64,000 bases of DNA, taken from contig QCCO01000001.1 of NCBI GenBank assembly GCA_003278895.1, positions 146,566 through 210,565 of the forward strand. Reading direction: 5' to 3'. The notes under the pieces were generated by a model, which worked only from the letters and a program-made list of their open reading frames with translations, did no database searches and had not been told where the DNA came from. Source of the DNA: Prochlorococcus sp. AG-347-L19 (GTDB taxonomy: Bacteria > Cyanobacteriota > Cyanobacteriia > PCC-6307 > Cyanobiaceae). The translations under genes and the position numbers were made by a program. Positions 48,470 through 61,754 of this stretch are shown here, one piece after another. Each line of letters opens with the position of its first letter. Within the stretch, counting starts at the first letter, position 1.

Positions 48470-49252
48470 TTAACGGCGAGCAGTTTGTAATTGTGAATTT
48501 CTAAGTGAAGTTTGATGATGATCTAGTACAGCATCATTAAGAAGGCAATTATGAATCGTTGCTTTTATTGACTCGAAGTTTAAATTTTTCCCTTGTATAA
48601 CAATTTCAGAACATCTTTCTGGTCTTCCATTAAGAGGGGCAACTTGGTTTAATGTTTGATATTGAGATCCTTGCTGACTGACTATCCAATTAAACAAGAT
48701 GTAACGCCCATCAGGTAAGTTCATTAATGCTTTTGCTCTATATACATCCCCATAAGCACCATTAACTAATTCAAACCAAAAAGTATTCAAGCTTGCAGGA
48801 TCCCAAATATGCTTTTGAAGATCAAGGCTTATTGATTCAATTTCTCTAAAATCTAAAGTATCTTTAATTGATAATTCTGGATCTCTACCAAAATGAAGAT
48901 ATCTATTTGGCTGGAGATTATATTTTTCAAGTTCATTAATAATTCTCAGATCAACTCCATTAATACCCTGAGATTTAGGTATAAAAAATTGTGGAAATTC
49001 AATAATAATAAAAATGTTTTCTTTATCTTTCTCTGATATTGAGTTTGAAATAGATAAGTCTAATAAGTTAGGAATTTGATCTTTCAAAAAAGCAAAATCA
49101 ATTTTTGAATTTATTGCTTGCTCTAAATTAATTTCGGAATATCCTCCTAGACGTAAGTAACCACAATTACCAGAATAATTCTTAAAAGTATTTAGTATCC
49201 AATTTGTCTTACCGCATCCTGGCGAACCTGATATTAAACAGACTTGACTCAT
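48470..49252 (-). CDS. CobW/G3E-family GTPase
   Basis: 260 residues. Walker A SGSPGCGKTNWIL at residue 8, an acidic IIIEFPQFF switch region, and a C-terminal GDVYRAKALMNLPDGRYILF block like the CobW_C domain. G3E GTPases are metallochaperones for Zn, Ni or Co. The CXCC zinc motif common in ZNG1/COG0523 proteins is not present. First gene of a three-gene operon behind a Fur/Zur-like palindrome. Confidence 0.78.
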   Translation of the reverse strand: MSQVCLISGSPGCGKTNWILNTFKNYSGNCGYLRLGGYSEINLEQAINSKIDFAFLKDQIPNLLDLSISNSISEKDKENIFIIIEFPQFFIPKSQGINGVDLRIINELEKYNLQPNRYLHFGRDPELSIKDTLDFREIESISLDLQKHIWDPASLNTFWFELVNGAYGDVYRAKALMNLPDGRYILFNWIVSQQGSQYQTLNQVAPLNGRPERCSEIVIQGKNLNFESIKATIHNCLLNDAVLDHHQTSLRNSQLQTARR

Positions 49253-49293
49253 AAAAAAATACTACCTAATGTATAAAATTTACACCAATATGA

Positions 49294-49308
49294 AAATGAA
49301 AATCATTT
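49294..49308. promoter_or_regulatory. Fur/Zur-like palindrome
   Basis: AAATGA-AAA-TCATTT, a perfect 6-3-6 palindrome, 42 bp upstream of the CobW-like start, with TATAAAAT between them (minus strand). Fur-family boxes are AT-rich palindromes of this type. This would tie the operon to zinc or iron status (inference). Confidence 0.45.
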
Positions 49309-49386
49309 CTGTTTTCGATTTTAAATATTTATTTTTTGATTTAAGTGATAAAAACATTAATATTTAGAGAATTAATTACTCCATAC

Positions 49387-49530
49387 CAACCATCACTTTC
49401 CTAAATAGATAATTTGATGGATAATTAACCTAGATTTGAACGTTTTTAATATTCTGTTCACACACCGTTCACACATTGTAATTTTCTTCTAAATTATTGA
49501 TATGACTGAAATAAACTACTGGCTAATGAA
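49387..49530 (+). repeat. EVE-gene 5' repeat, copy 4 (intact gene)
   Basis: ACCATCACTTTCCTAAATAG, TTTGATGGATAAT, GTTCACACACCGTTCACACA and the start of the EVE gene. This copy continues into a full gene, so it is the reference for the three partial copies. CCATCA/TGATGG forms an inverted pair around the first motif. Confidence 0.8.
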
Positions 49531-49960
49531 GAGTGAGCCTGATGCCTACAGCATAGATACTTTAAAAAATGAAGGCGTAACTTTATGGGACGGAATAAGA
49601 AATTATCAGGCTAGAAATTTTATGAGAAAAATGAATAAAGGAGATAAGGTTTTTTTCTATCATTCGAACTGTAAACCCCCAGGTATTGTGGGACTTATGG
49701 AGGTAATAGATTTAAATATTGTTGATCCTACTCAATTTGATAAAAATTCAAAATATTTTGATCCAAAATCGAAACCAGATAATCCAAGATGGGATTGTGT
49801 AAAAGTAAAATTTAAATCTAAGTCAGATAAAATTTTAAGTTTACCTGAATTGAAGATTTTATTTAATGAAGATGAGTTATTAGTCGTAAAAAAAGGGAAT
49901 AGGTTATCTATATTACCTGTCAAAAATGATATTGCAAAAATACTACTGGGAAAAATATGA
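49502..49960 (+). CDS. EVE-domain protein
   Basis: 152 residues. NYWLMKSEPDAYSIDTL, LWDGIRNYQARNFMRKM, GDKVFFYHSNCKPPGIVGLM, PDNPRWDCVKVKF: the EVE (PUA-like) fold of the THYN1 type. EVE domains bind modified bases, such as 5-methyl- or hydroxymethyl-cytosine, or RNA modifications. The 5' end of this gene is repeated three times to the left. Confidence 0.9.
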   Translation: MTEINYWLMKSEPDAYSIDTLKNEGVTLWDGIRNYQARNFMRKMNKGDKVFFYHSNCKPPGIVGLMEVIDLNIVDPTQFDKNSKYFDPKSKPDNPRWDCVKVKFKSKSDKILSLPELKILFNEDELLVVKKGNRLSILPVKNDIAKILLGKI

Positions 49961-49967
49961 AAAATTT

Positions 49968-50219
49968 TTAGTCCTTAAAATTCATTGAGAACATATTGCC
50001 AATATAGAGTCTCGTTAAATGCCTATTTTGAAATCCTTTTTGCATCAAAAATCCTGCAATAGCAGCTTGCAATATCCTGTATTGATCCCAGTTAGGATGC
50101 TCCTCAACAAATTCTTTCATAGCCATTTGAAGATTTTCTTGAAGTTCACATTTGAAACTTATTACTTCATCATTATGATTTAGAACTTTTGAATTTCCGT
50201 AGTTATCTAACTCTTTCAT
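49968..50219 (-). CDS. DUF2811 family protein
   Basis: I use ATG 50219 rather than the longer frame from 50294. ISFKCELQENLQMAMKEFVE, HPNWDQYRILQAAIAGFLMQ, HLTRLYIGNMF are the DUF2811 pattern, found in cyanobacteria and without a known role. It is convergent with the EVE gene, 8 bp apart. Confidence 0.8.
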   Translation of the reverse strand: MKELDNYGNSKVLNHNDEVISFKCELQENLQMAMKEFVEEHPNWDQYRILQAAIAGFLMQKGFQNRHLTRLYIGNMFSMNFKD

Positions 50220-50532
50220 ATTGAAAAAACTTGTTTGAAATTTAAATCTACAAAATCTAGTTTTCTCCAAAATTATTAAATCGTCAACAAGCATTATTAA
50301 GAAACAGTCTCAGGTAATAGAATAATGAGAATCTAGTCATAGTGTGGAGGATCATGGAAATTAATTTTATAAAATTAAATCTTACTGAAATATAAAGATT
50401 TATATAAAATCAGAAGTTTTCCACATGCTTTAGATCAGTAGATATTTTTTAAAAAAATGCTGTGGAAAAGATGTGTAAAAAATTTTTTTAAAGGGGGAAA
50501 TATTTTCTAAAAATTCCAATTTTATTTATCTT

Positions 50533-50904
50533 TTAATCCATTGATTCCCACATGTTTTTTATTTCATAAAATAAATTTTGTGCAATTGGTATCGGCCAAT
50601 ACATTTCGAAAGATCTAGTTTGGTCTTGACTTTCAAAAACAAACCTTAAACTCCATTCATTCTTTTTCCCCTCTAATCGTATAAACCAAGGGAGTTGTTC
50701 TAATTCTAAAATTATAGATTCTTCATCCATTAGTTCATCCTTGATAACCAATAGTTGTTCATTAATTCTTAAGAGTAGAAGGTAAAGTGAATAGAATTCA
50801 CTTTTTTGTAACTCAATTGCCCAATTATCAACACCAATCAAAAAGCAAAATTTGCCTTTTTTAAAATCTCTATGTAATCTCCAACCTTTTTGGTCTTTTA
50901 CCAA
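50533..50904 (-). CDS. DUF1818 family protein
   Basis: 123 residues. KGWRLHRDFKKGKFCFLIGV, WAIELQKSEFYSLYLLLLRI, LVIKDELMDEESIILELEQL and a WPIPIAQNLF end. DUF1818 is a cyanobacteria/plastid family without assigned function. Two bases downstream of rpoZ, an arrangement conserved in picocyanobacteria. Confidence 0.85.
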   Translation of the reverse strand: MVKDQKGWRLHRDFKKGKFCFLIGVDNWAIELQKSEFYSLYLLLLRINEQLLVIKDELMDEESIILELEQLPWFIRLEGKKNEWSLRFVFESQDQTRSFEMYWPIPIAQNLFYEIKNMWESMD

Positions 50905-50906
50905 AA

Positions 50907-51143
50907 TTAGCCTGGAAGTAAATCTGGTTGATCTTGTTCATCGCTTAGCTCAATAATTGACCTTTGAACAGGTTTAATAGTTGACTCCTCTAGTAAGCCA
51001 TCAAAATCATCAAAACGTCTTTGTTTAGCTCTGAAAGCAATTTTCACTGTCGTTAAATATCTATTAGTTGATTTTCTTATTAAGCTCTCGCCTCTTTTTG
51101 CAAGATCATTAGAATCAATTCCTGGATTATTTGATATGTTCAT
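50907..51143 (-). CDS. rpoZ: RNA polymerase omega subunit
   Basis: 78 residues: [38 protein letters not shown], with an acidic end. This is the shortened cyanobacterial omega lacking an obvious MARxT start. It assists RNA polymerase assembly and beta' folding. Confidence 0.88.
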   Translation of the reverse strand: MNISNNPGIDSNDLAKRGESLIRKSTNRYLTTVKIAFRAKQRRFDDFDGLLEESTIKPVQRSIIELSDEQDQPDLLPG

Positions 51144-51240
51144 TAAAAAATTTTTTTTACTATAAAATAATCTTACAATTTATTGGACCATTTCAAAACA
51201 TAAATTACAAAAAGAACTTAATTGATTCAAACAATATCTT

Positions 51241-52809
51241 ATGGATGAAAGTTTAACTGGAACACTTGCTATCGATTTAGGCAACACTAATACTGTAATA
51301 GCTTTTCAAGATCAAAAAGATATAAATTCTATCCTAGTTGAAATACCAAATATTACATCATCTCCAGGAGTTATTCCTACAGCAGTTTGGTTCGAGGAAC
51401 CTTCAAAAGTTTCTAAAATTGGTAAAAGTGCTCTAAAGATGAGGGGCAACTCGAATTCTGATTTGTTTTTTCATTCGAACTTTAAAAGATTAATTGGAAA
51501 TTCTATTGAAAAAATTGAGCAAAAAAATATTTTAAACCCCAATGAATGTGGCAAAAAATTTTTTCAAATATTGTGGGCAAGCATTCCCAATAAGTATCAG
51601 ATCAAAAGGCTTGTTTTAACTGCTCCAATAGATACATATAAGGGTTACAGAGAATGGTTAGTTAACCTTTGCGAGGAAATATCTGTAGACGAAATAGCAC
51701 TTGTTGATGAGCCTACTGCAGCAAGTTTAGGAATAAATACGCCATTTGGCTCAAAAGTTATGACATTAGATATTGGAGGAAGTACAATCGATATGAATAT
51801 CGTCAAAATAGAAGGAGGAGAAGGAAAATCTGGTCCAATAGCCGAACTATTAAAATTTAAGGGAACTGATATAAGCTCAATTTCAAAACAAAAAATCAGG
51901 TGTGCCGAAATAATTGGGAAAACAGGCTCAAAAATTGGTGGAAAAGATATTGATCAATGGATAGTTGATTATTTTATTCCAGGTAATAATTATGCAAATA
52001 ATCTTTTAAAGGCAGAAGAAATAAAATGTAAACTCAGTTCATCTGCAATCAAATATGAAAATAAATATCCGATAAAATTATTTACCGAGCAAAATCAAGA
52101 GAAGGTTTTCTACCTAAGTAAAGAAATATTTGAGAAAATACTTATTGAAAATAATCTTCTTAATCACTTTAACTCTTTACTAAAAGATTTATTAAATCAA
52201 GCAAGAGGAAAATTTTGCACGGTTGACGACTTAAATTCAATTGTTTTGGTTGGTGGAGGAACTCAAATACCATTGATAAAAGAATGGCTAACAAAAAAGA
52301 TTTCAAAAATTCAAATAAAATCGCCGCCTCCTATCGAATCAATAGCTTTGGGAGCTTTAGCAATGACCCCAGGGGTAAAAATTAAAGACGTATTAAACAA
52401 AGGATTATCCATAAGATTATTTAATAAAAGAGAACAAAAACACTTTTGGCATCCTATTTTTTGCAAAGGTCAAACATGGCCAACAGAAAACTCATTTAAA
52501 CTGATCCTTCAAGCCAGTAAAAGTAATCAAAAAATATTTGAAATTATAATTGGAGAGACACATAAAGAGAGGGAATATGATGTTATTTTCGAAAATGGAT
52601 TACCAAAATTATCAGAGGTGCAAAATGAAGAAGAAATTATAAAATGGGATAAAAAACCACTCAAAATAGTATTAAAAAATAAATCTAATATTGGTGAAGA
52701 CAACTTAAAACTTTTCTTTAAAATTACTAAAAGTGCTAATTTACTAGTTGAGTGTTTTGACATTCAAGATGAATTCTTAGGAGAATATAATTTAGGAAAT
52801 ATCTATTAA
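51241..52809 (+). CDS. Hsp70-family protein
   Basis: 522 residues. Actin-like ATPase motifs: LAIDLGNTNTVIAF (phosphate 1), LVLTAPIDTYKGYREWL, LVDEPTAASLGI, MTLDIGGSTIDMNIV (phosphate 2) and IVLVGGGTQIPLI (adenosine). The substrate-binding part is shorter than in DnaK (about 630 residues), so this is one of the divergent cyanobacterial Hsp70 homologues. Divergent from rpoZ. Confidence 0.88.
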   Translation: MDESLTGTLAIDLGNTNTVIAFQDQKDINSILVEIPNITSSPGVIPTAVWFEEPSKVSKIGKSALKMRGNSNSDLFFHSNFKRLIGNSIEKIEQKNILNPNECGKKFFQILWASIPNKYQIKRLVLTAPIDTYKGYREWLVNLCEEISVDEIALVDEPTAASLGINTPFGSKVMTLDIGGSTIDMNIVKIEGGEGKSGPIAELLKFKGTDISSISKQKIRCAEIIGKTGSKIGGKDIDQWIVDYFIPGNNYANNLLKAEEIKCKLSSSAIKYENKYPIKLFTEQNQEKVFYLSKEIFEKILIENNLLNHFNSLLKDLLNQARGKFCTVDDLNSIVLVGGGTQIPLIKEWLTKKISKIQIKSPPPIESIALGALAMTPGVKIKDVLNKGLSIRLFNKREQKHFWHPIFCKGQTWPTENSFKLILQASKSNQKIFEIIIGETHKEREYDVIFENGLPKLSEVQNEEEIIKWDKKPLKIVLKNKSNIGEDNLKLFFKITKSANLLVECFDIQDEFLGEYNLGNIY

Positions 52810-52816
52810 AATCAAG

Positions 52817-53353
52817 CTATTCAAGAAAAACCCCTTCTTCATTATCAATATTATTTAAACGTAGGCTAATACTTTCAATTTTACTAGTTGGCACTTTTTT
52901 ACCACAAAAATCTGGTTGAATAGGCAATTCTCTATGACCTCTATCTACCATTACTAAAACCATTACTCTTTGAGGTCTGCCCCATGAATATAAAGCATCC
53001 ATTGCAGCTCTAATTGTTCTGCCAGTATAAATAACATCATCTATTAAAAGAATTTCTTTTTGCTCTATAGGAGTTGGGATATCTGCAGCTTTTATCAGGC
53101 GAGTACCAACTCTATTTTGATCATCTCTATAAAAAGTTGGATCAATTGTTCCTTTTTTAACTCTTAAACCTGTCCTAGAAAATAATTCCTTTTCTAGCAC
53201 CTCGGTCAACTCAATTCCTCTAGTCGGAATTCCAACCAATAGAAGGTTTTCTAGGTTTTTAACTTTTTCTATAATTTCGGAAGTTAAACGTGAAATAGTT
53301 TTTCTAAGCTCAACTTCAGTAAGTATTACGATCTTTTTTGTTTTCTTGGACAT
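52817..53353 (-). CDS. pyrR: PyrR: pyr regulator/uracil phosphoribosyltransferase
   Basis: 178 residues. The PRPP loop ILLIDDVIYTGRTIRAAMDA, the NLLLVGIPTRGIELTEVL block and DRGHRELPIQPDFCGKKVPT are typical of PyrR. In Firmicutes it senses UMP and attenuates pyr mRNAs; in cyanobacteria it may act mainly as UPRTase. Convergent with the Hsp70 gene. Confidence 0.93.
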   Translation of the reverse strand: MSKKTKKIVILTEVELRKTISRLTSEIIEKVKNLENLLLVGIPTRGIELTEVLEKELFSRTGLRVKKGTIDPTFYRDDQNRVGTRLIKAADIPTPIEQKEILLIDDVIYTGRTIRAAMDALYSWGRPQRVMVLVMVDRGHRELPIQPDFCGKKVPTSKIESISLRLNNIDNEEGVFLE

Positions 53354-53490
53354 AATTTGTCAATAAATAAAAATCGTCTAATGCTTTCATAAATTAGCAA
53401 AAGCTAACTATTTTAAATATAAATTGTTAAAGAGTAACGTTTGAAGCTAGATTTAAGGTTGGATCAGTTAAAAATGAATTTGATCTAAAT

Positions 53491-55113
53491 ATGTCAAAGA
53501 TTAGCAGCAAAAATATAAAAAGATTAAGTGTTCCTCAGAGCCCTGTAGTTCTCGCGATACTTGATGGATGGGGATATCGACAAGAAAAATCAAATAATGC
53601 TATTAAAAGTGCCAATACACCAATAATGGATTCATTGTGGCATGCTTATCCCCACACACTAATAAATGCTAGTGGATCTGATGTAGGCCTCCCAGATGGT
53701 CAAATGGGCAACTCAGAGGTAGGGCACCTCACCATTGGTTCGGGAAGAATAATACAACAAGAACTTGTAAGGATTTCAAATATTGTAAAAAATAATCAAT
53801 TAGGATTGGTTAATGAGTTAAAAGAGATGGCTGACTCATTAAAGAAAAATAATTCTACTTTGCATATCACAGGATTATGTTCTGATGGAGGCGTTCATAG
53901 CCATATTGATCATTTGTTAGGTTTAATAAAATGGGCATCTGAGAATGAAATAAAAAAAGTTGCAATCCATATTATTACCGATGGAAGAGATACTCCTGCA
54001 AAAAGTGCCTCTAAATATCTAAATCAAATAGAATCGTGTATAAAAAAATTTAACACAGGCGAAATCGCTTCCATATGTGGAAGATACTGGATAATGGATA
54101 GAAATCTTTTATGGGATAGAACAGAAAAAGCATATAATAATTTGACTGATCCAGATATTCAAATAACAAATATTTCTCCTCAGGATTATATAGAAAAAAG
54201 TTATGACGAAGACATAACCGATGAATTTATAGAGCCTATACGAATTTCTGAAAATTATCTTAAGGATGGGGATGGTTTGATTTGCTTTAACTTTCGTCCA
54301 GACAGAGCAAGACAAATAGTCAAATCCCTTTCAAGTAAAGATTTCTCAGAATTTGGAAGAAAAAATTCTCCAAATCTTGATTTTGTAACTTTTACTCAGT
54401 ATGATCCGAGCTTTCCAGTTAAAGTTGCATTTCCTCCTGAATCGCTCAATAACTTTATAGGCCAAATAGTTTCAGAAAACGGACTTAAACAATATCGAAC
54501 CGCGGAAACTGAAAAATATCCCCATGTAACATACTTTTTCAATGGAGGTGTCGAAATTCCTTTACCTGGGGAAGAGAGACATTTGATTCCATCTCCAAGA
54601 GTCGCAACTTATGATATGGAACCCGAAATGTCTGCCGAGGAATTAACTATTAGTTGCTCTAAAGCAATTAAAAGCGGGAATTATGCTTTCGTTGTAATTA
54701 ATTTTGCCAATCCTGATATGGTTGGTCATACAGGAAACATGGATGCAACAATTAAAGCTATAGAAAAAGTAGATAAATGTATAGGTCAAATAGTTAATGC
54801 TACTGGAGAAATGGGTGGAAGCATTCTTATTACAGCAGATCATGGTAACGCAGAGGTAATGAAAGGACCTGAAGGTGAACCATGGACAGCTCACACAATA
54901 AATAAAGTTCCATTAATTTTGATTGAAGGTGAAAAAAGAAAAATACCAAATATGGGAAATGAAATTAATTTAAGAGATAATGCCGGCTTAGCTGATATTG
55001 CACCCACTTTATTGCAATTATTGAATCTCCCAATACCAATAGAAATGACAGGTAAATCACTTATTCAAGAAATTGAATTAAAAGGTTATAATAAAGTCAT
55101 TCAACACGTCTAA
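53491..55113 (+). CDS. gpmI: 2,3-bisphosphoglycerate-independent phosphoglycerate mutase
   Basis: 540 residues. Metal/phosphoserine region [12 protein letters not shown] and [17 protein letters not shown] (Ser nucleophile in NSEVGH), substrate loop [24 protein letters not shown], and the second metal site [11 protein letters not shown]. Interconverts 3- and 2-phosphoglycerate using two Mn ions. 21 bp before secG. Confidence 0.97.
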   Translation: MSKISSKNIKRLSVPQSPVVLAILDGWGYRQEKSNNAIKSANTPIMDSLWHAYPHTLINASGSDVGLPDGQMGNSEVGHLTIGSGRIIQQELVRISNIVKNNQLGLVNELKEMADSLKKNNSTLHITGLCSDGGVHSHIDHLLGLIKWASENEIKKVAIHIITDGRDTPAKSASKYLNQIESCIKKFNTGEIASICGRYWIMDRNLLWDRTEKAYNNLTDPDIQITNISPQDYIEKSYDEDITDEFIEPIRISENYLKDGDGLICFNFRPDRARQIVKSLSSKDFSEFGRKNSPNLDFVTFTQYDPSFPVKVAFPPESLNNFIGQIVSENGLKQYRTAETEKYPHVTYFFNGGVEIPLPGEERHLIPSPRVATYDMEPEMSAEELTISCSKAIKSGNYAFVVINFANPDMVGHTGNMDATIKAIEKVDKCIGQIVNATGEMGGSILITADHGNAEVMKGPEGEPWTAHTINKVPLILIEGEKRKIPNMGNEINLRDNAGLADIAPTLLQLLNLPIPIEMTGKSLIQEIELKGYNKVIQHV

Positions 55114-55134
55114 AGTTAATAAAAGTCTTAAGCA

Positions 55135-55362
55135 ATGATTCAAATTATTAGTTGGATTTGGGTATTTTCTGGAGTTCTTCTCATTCTCTTAGTTTTACTT
55201 CATAGTCCCAAAGGAGATGGAATGGGAGGAATAGCCGCTAGTGGAAGTTCTATGTTTAACAGCGCAAGTAGCGCTGAAGCCTCTCTAAACAAAATAACTT
55301 GGACTTTTTTAGTGATTTTTTTGTCTCTCGCGATTATTCTTAGCGCTGGCTGGATTTCATAA
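55135..55362 (+). CDS. secG: SecG preprotein translocase subunit
   Basis: 75 residues, two helices flanking HSPKGDGMGGIAASGSSMFN, the SecG loop signature. Part of SecYEG in plasma and thylakoid membranes. Same operon as gpmI. Confidence 0.92.
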   Translation: MIQIISWIWVFSGVLLILLVLLHSPKGDGMGGIAASGSSMFNSASSAEASLNKITWTFLVIFLSLAIILSAGWIS

Positions 55363-55365
55363 AAT

Positions 55366-55396
55366 TAAAAAAAAGAGATCATTTTGCATGATCCCT
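55366..55396 (-). terminator. Terminator of groESL
   Basis: AGAGATCAT (55374-55382) pairs with ATGATCCCT (55388-55396) with a 5-base loop. On the minus strand it is followed by eight T (55366-55373), just beyond the groEL stop. It may also stop secG transcription. Confidence 0.65.
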
Positions 55397-55427
55397 TTAA
55401 AAAATTTATTAAAAAACTTTTAGTTAG

Positions 55428-57092
<1,665 letters not shown>

Positions 57093-57116
57093 TTAATAAT
57101 TTTTGAAACAAATATT

Positions 57117-57428
57117 TTAGCTTACTACAGCTAAAATATCTTTTTCTGAGAGCAAGACATATTCATCTCCTCCCAATTTAATGTCTGTACCAGCGTACTT
57201 GCTGTACAAAACTTTATCGCCAATACTCACTTCTGGAGTTTGTCGAGAACCATCGTCATTAAGTTTGCCAGGGCCCACCTGAGCAACTTCTCCAACCTGT
57301 GGTTTTTCTTTAGCTGAATCAGGCAAAAGAATGCCCCCAGCAGTTTTTTCCTCAGATGCGGAAACTTTAATAAATATTCTATCTCCCAGTGGTTTTACTG
57401 TAGAGACTGTAAGTGAAACAGCTGCCAT
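57117..57428 (-). CDS. groS: GroES co-chaperonin
   Basis: 103 residues. [20 protein letters not shown] with the mobile loop [42 protein letters not shown]. Lid of GroEL; co-transcribed with groL. Confidence 0.97.
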
Positions 57429-59108
<1,680 letters not shown>

Positions 59109-59152
59109 ATATTTGAATATGTATATATTTAACCTTCAATAATTTTAAATTA

Positions 59153-59557
59153 ATGGCAATTTCTCTAAAAGTTTTAGCTCCCAATAAAAATGTTTATCAA
59201 GGCGAAGCTGAAGAAGTAATCCTTCCTAGTACTACCGGTCAAATTGGTGTACTACCAGGACACATTTCTTTAGTTACTGCTATAGATATTGGCGTATTAA
59301 GGCTAAGAATGAATTCCCAGTGGAAGTCTATAGCTCTAATGGGAGGCTTCGCTGAAATTGAATCAGATGAAGTAATAGTTTTAGTAAATAATGCTGAAAT
59401 TGGTTCTGAAATTAATGTTCAAACTGCTGAACAAGATCTTAAAGAAGCAAAATTAGCAATAAGCAAATTTTCTGATAATGAAAAAAATCCAGAAAAAATT
59501 AAAGCCTTGAAAGAGGTTTCGAAAGCTGAGGCTAGGATTCAAGCTGCAAAGAACTAA
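59153..59557 (+). CDS. atpC: F1 ATP synthase epsilon subunit
   Basis: 134 residues. [59 protein letters not shown], then the two-helix C-terminal domain. Regulates ATPase activity. 44 bp after atpD. Confidence 0.96.
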   Translation: MAISLKVLAPNKNVYQGEAEEVILPSTTGQIGVLPGHISLVTAIDIGVLRLRMNSQWKSIALMGGFAEIESDEVIVLVNNAEIGSEINVQTAEQDLKEAKLAISKFSDNEKNPEKIKALKEVSKAEARIQAAKN

Positions 59558-59560
59558 TAT

Positions 59561-60037
59561 TTAAGCTGTTCCACAAAAAGTTACTTCGGGAAACTTTAAT
59601 TTGGCTTCTTCTAATTTTTTTGTTTTACCTTCTTCTTGCCAATAATTTATTACTTCAGTAGCTTTATTCAATATCTCTACTCTTTCGTTATCTGTAATCC
59701 AAGCTTTATTTTCTAATTCACTTTTTAATTTTTCCCAAGCATCATCTCTCGGCCAAAAATAATAAGCAGTAAGAGGGCTTGGCCCCCCACCTACTATCTG
59801 ATCCACTGCTAAAGCCACATTATCAGGTAACCACAATACCTTAATTATAAACCTTCCTTCATCAGGTTTAGGGGTGTAGCCAGTAGGTACCCCATCTTCA
59901 TCAATTGTGGCAGCTGCTAATACAGCTGTGGCGCCCATCATTCCTGAATTAGGAGAGGAATTTTTAGACTTTGGTGCACCACTATTTTTTTCCTTTTTTT
60001 CTGTTGAATCTTGATTTAACTTATCTGATGAAGTCAT
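59561..60037 (-). CDS. PSRP-3/Ycf65 30S ribosomal protein
   Basis: 158 residues. The C-terminal 100 residues hold [40 protein letters not shown] and [15 protein letters not shown]-type helix, the Ycf65/PSRP-3 domain of cyanobacterial and plastid small ribosomal subunits. The N-terminal 50 residues are Ser/Lys-rich and disordered. Convergent with atpC, 3 bp apart. Confidence 0.9.
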   Translation of the reverse strand: MTSSDKLNQDSTEKKEKNSGAPKSKNSSPNSGMMGATAVLAAATIDEDGVPTGYTPKPDEGRFIIKVLWLPDNVALAVDQIVGGGPSPLTAYYFWPRDDAWEKLKSELENKAWITDNERVEILNKATEVINYWQEEGKTKKLEEAKLKFPEVTFCGTA

Positions 60038-60142
60038 TCACTTATTTATGTTTAATAAATAATTTATCAGTTTATGGTCACATTTTGATTGATTTATTCA
60101 AAATTTCTTGATTTTAGTTATTGATAGCTTCTAAATAGGATT

Positions 60143-60301
60143 TTATCTATCATGAGATACTTCATAAAAATCATAAATAGTAGCTTCCAATGAATCCCAA
60201 AGATCTTTAGGGATATCGTTTTCTTCTGCGAACATGCCAAGCTGACTAGCTAAGCCTCTTGCTTGAGAAAGTTTAGAATCATATGAATTAGATTTATTCA
60301 T
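60143..60301 (-). CDS. 52-residue hypothetical protein
   Basis: ATG 60301. MNKSNSYDSKLSQARGLASQ, LGMFAEENDIPKDLWDSLEA, TIYDFYEVSHDR. Acidic and helical. Lies between pepP and PSRP-3 on the same strand. Unnamed. Confidence 0.6.
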   Translation of the reverse strand: MNKSNSYDSKLSQARGLASQLGMFAEENDIPKDLWDSLEATIYDFYEVSHDR

Positions 60302-60354
60302 TTTTGAGCTTTGAACTTAATAAAAATAAATCTATTCACTGGATAAGTCAAATT

Positions 60355-61680
60355 TTAAAATTCTAAATCAGAAATTTCTTTTAGTGCAGTAATACTTAAA
60401 ACTTCTGGGTTTGTATCTTTGATCAAAACATCATCTTCGATTCTGATCCCAATGCCTTTCCATCTTTCATGAATAGTGGGCTGCCCCTCTGGAATAGGAA
60501 TCCTGTCACTTATATAGATACCAGGTTCCACCGTAAGAATCATTCCATTCTGTAGTGGCACTTCATATTCCCCCATTCTGTAAGCTCCAACATCATGAAC
60601 ATCTAATCCTAGCCAATGACCAGTTCTATGCATGTAGAGATGTTTGTACGATTGGTTCTCGATTATCTCCTCAGTGCTGCCCAATAATAATCCAATTTCT
60701 TTCAATCCCTCTACTAGAACTTTTAACGCAGCATAATGAACAGCGCTAGAATTAGATCCAGTTATAGCATTCTTTATTGCAGTTTTTTGAGCACTTAAAA
60801 CAATTTCATAGATAATTTTTTGCTCTTTAGAAAATTTCCCGCTTATTGGAATAGTTCGTGTTATGTCTCCATTGTAATAATCAGTTAAGGAGCAGCCAGC
60901 ATCAACCAATAACAAATCCCCTTTATTCAATGAGGAGTTATTTGAAGTGTAATGCAAAATACATGCATTATCTCCTGAAGCAACGATAGAATTATAAGCG
61001 GGCCCTCTTGCACCTCTTTCCAAAAAGAATCCCTCTATAATACCCTGAATTTGTCTTTCATTTTGCTTAGATGAAATAGATTTTCTGACTAGTTCATGTG
61101 CTTCTGCCGAAATTTGTATGGCTTCTCTCATTCTCTTGATCTCAAATTCACTTTTAATTAATCTCATTTCATTTAAGTAAATTTCTGGAGATTCTATAGA
61201 ATTTGCGCCAGTCCCCAATCTTGAGCGATTTTCAAGTTGTTGTGAAAAAATTTCCAGTATTATTTTCTCAACCGATGGATGCTTACCAATAGAAAAAACA
61301 AGTTCGTCAGATCCATTTATGTAGGCTGGGAGTAAATCTTTTAATTCGTTTATTGAGTGAGCCTTATCAGCCTTAAACTCTTTTTCAGCGCCTTCTAAAC
61401 CCCATCTAAAGCCATGCCAGACTTCGCTTATAATATCTTTAGGAGCAACAAACATAATAAATCTCTCTCCCTTTGGCTTATGCGATAAGAAAAGAGCGAT
61501 TGCATCTGGCTCATCGAAGCCGGTTAAATACCAAAAATTACTATCTTGTCTAAACGGATATTCACAATCAGCATGATGCTTTACGAGACTAGCACCAGGG
61601 ATAATAGCAGCTTTTCCATTTAATTTATTGAGAAAGATTTCTCTTCTTTCTTCAAAAACTTTATTTTCAGGTTTAAACAT
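60355..61680 (-). CDS. pepP: Xaa-Pro aminopeptidase P (M24B)
   Basis: 441 residues. N-terminal creatinase-like domain (FRQDSNFWYLTGFDEPDAIA), then the pita-bread fold. Metal ligands appear in LLVDAGCSLTDYYNGDITRT (two Asp), LYMHRTGHWLGLDVHDVG (His), MILTVEPGIYI (Glu) and GIRIEDDVLI (Glu). Removes N-terminal residues preceding proline, with two Mn ions. Confidence 0.95.
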   Translation of the reverse strand: MFKPENKVFEERREIFLNKLNGKAAIIPGASLVKHHADCEYPFRQDSNFWYLTGFDEPDAIALFLSHKPKGERFIMFVAPKDIISEVWHGFRWGLEGAEKEFKADKAHSINELKDLLPAYINGSDELVFSIGKHPSVEKIILEIFSQQLENRSRLGTGANSIESPEIYLNEMRLIKSEFEIKRMREAIQISAEAHELVRKSISSKQNERQIQGIIEGFFLERGARGPAYNSIVASGDNACILHYTSNNSSLNKGDLLLVDAGCSLTDYYNGDITRTIPISGKFSKEQKIIYEIVLSAQKTAIKNAITGSNSSAVHYAALKVLVEGLKEIGLLLGSTEEIIENQSYKHLYMHRTGHWLGLDVHDVGAYRMGEYEVPLQNGMILTVEPGIYISDRIPIPEGQPTIHERWKGIGIRIEDDVLIKDTNPEVLSITALKEISDLEF

Positions 61681-61754
61681 AGATTGTGTATTGGCGTGTT
61701 TTAAAAAAAAATGGAAGAATGAATTAATACAGATTTAATAACTAATCTATTTTA

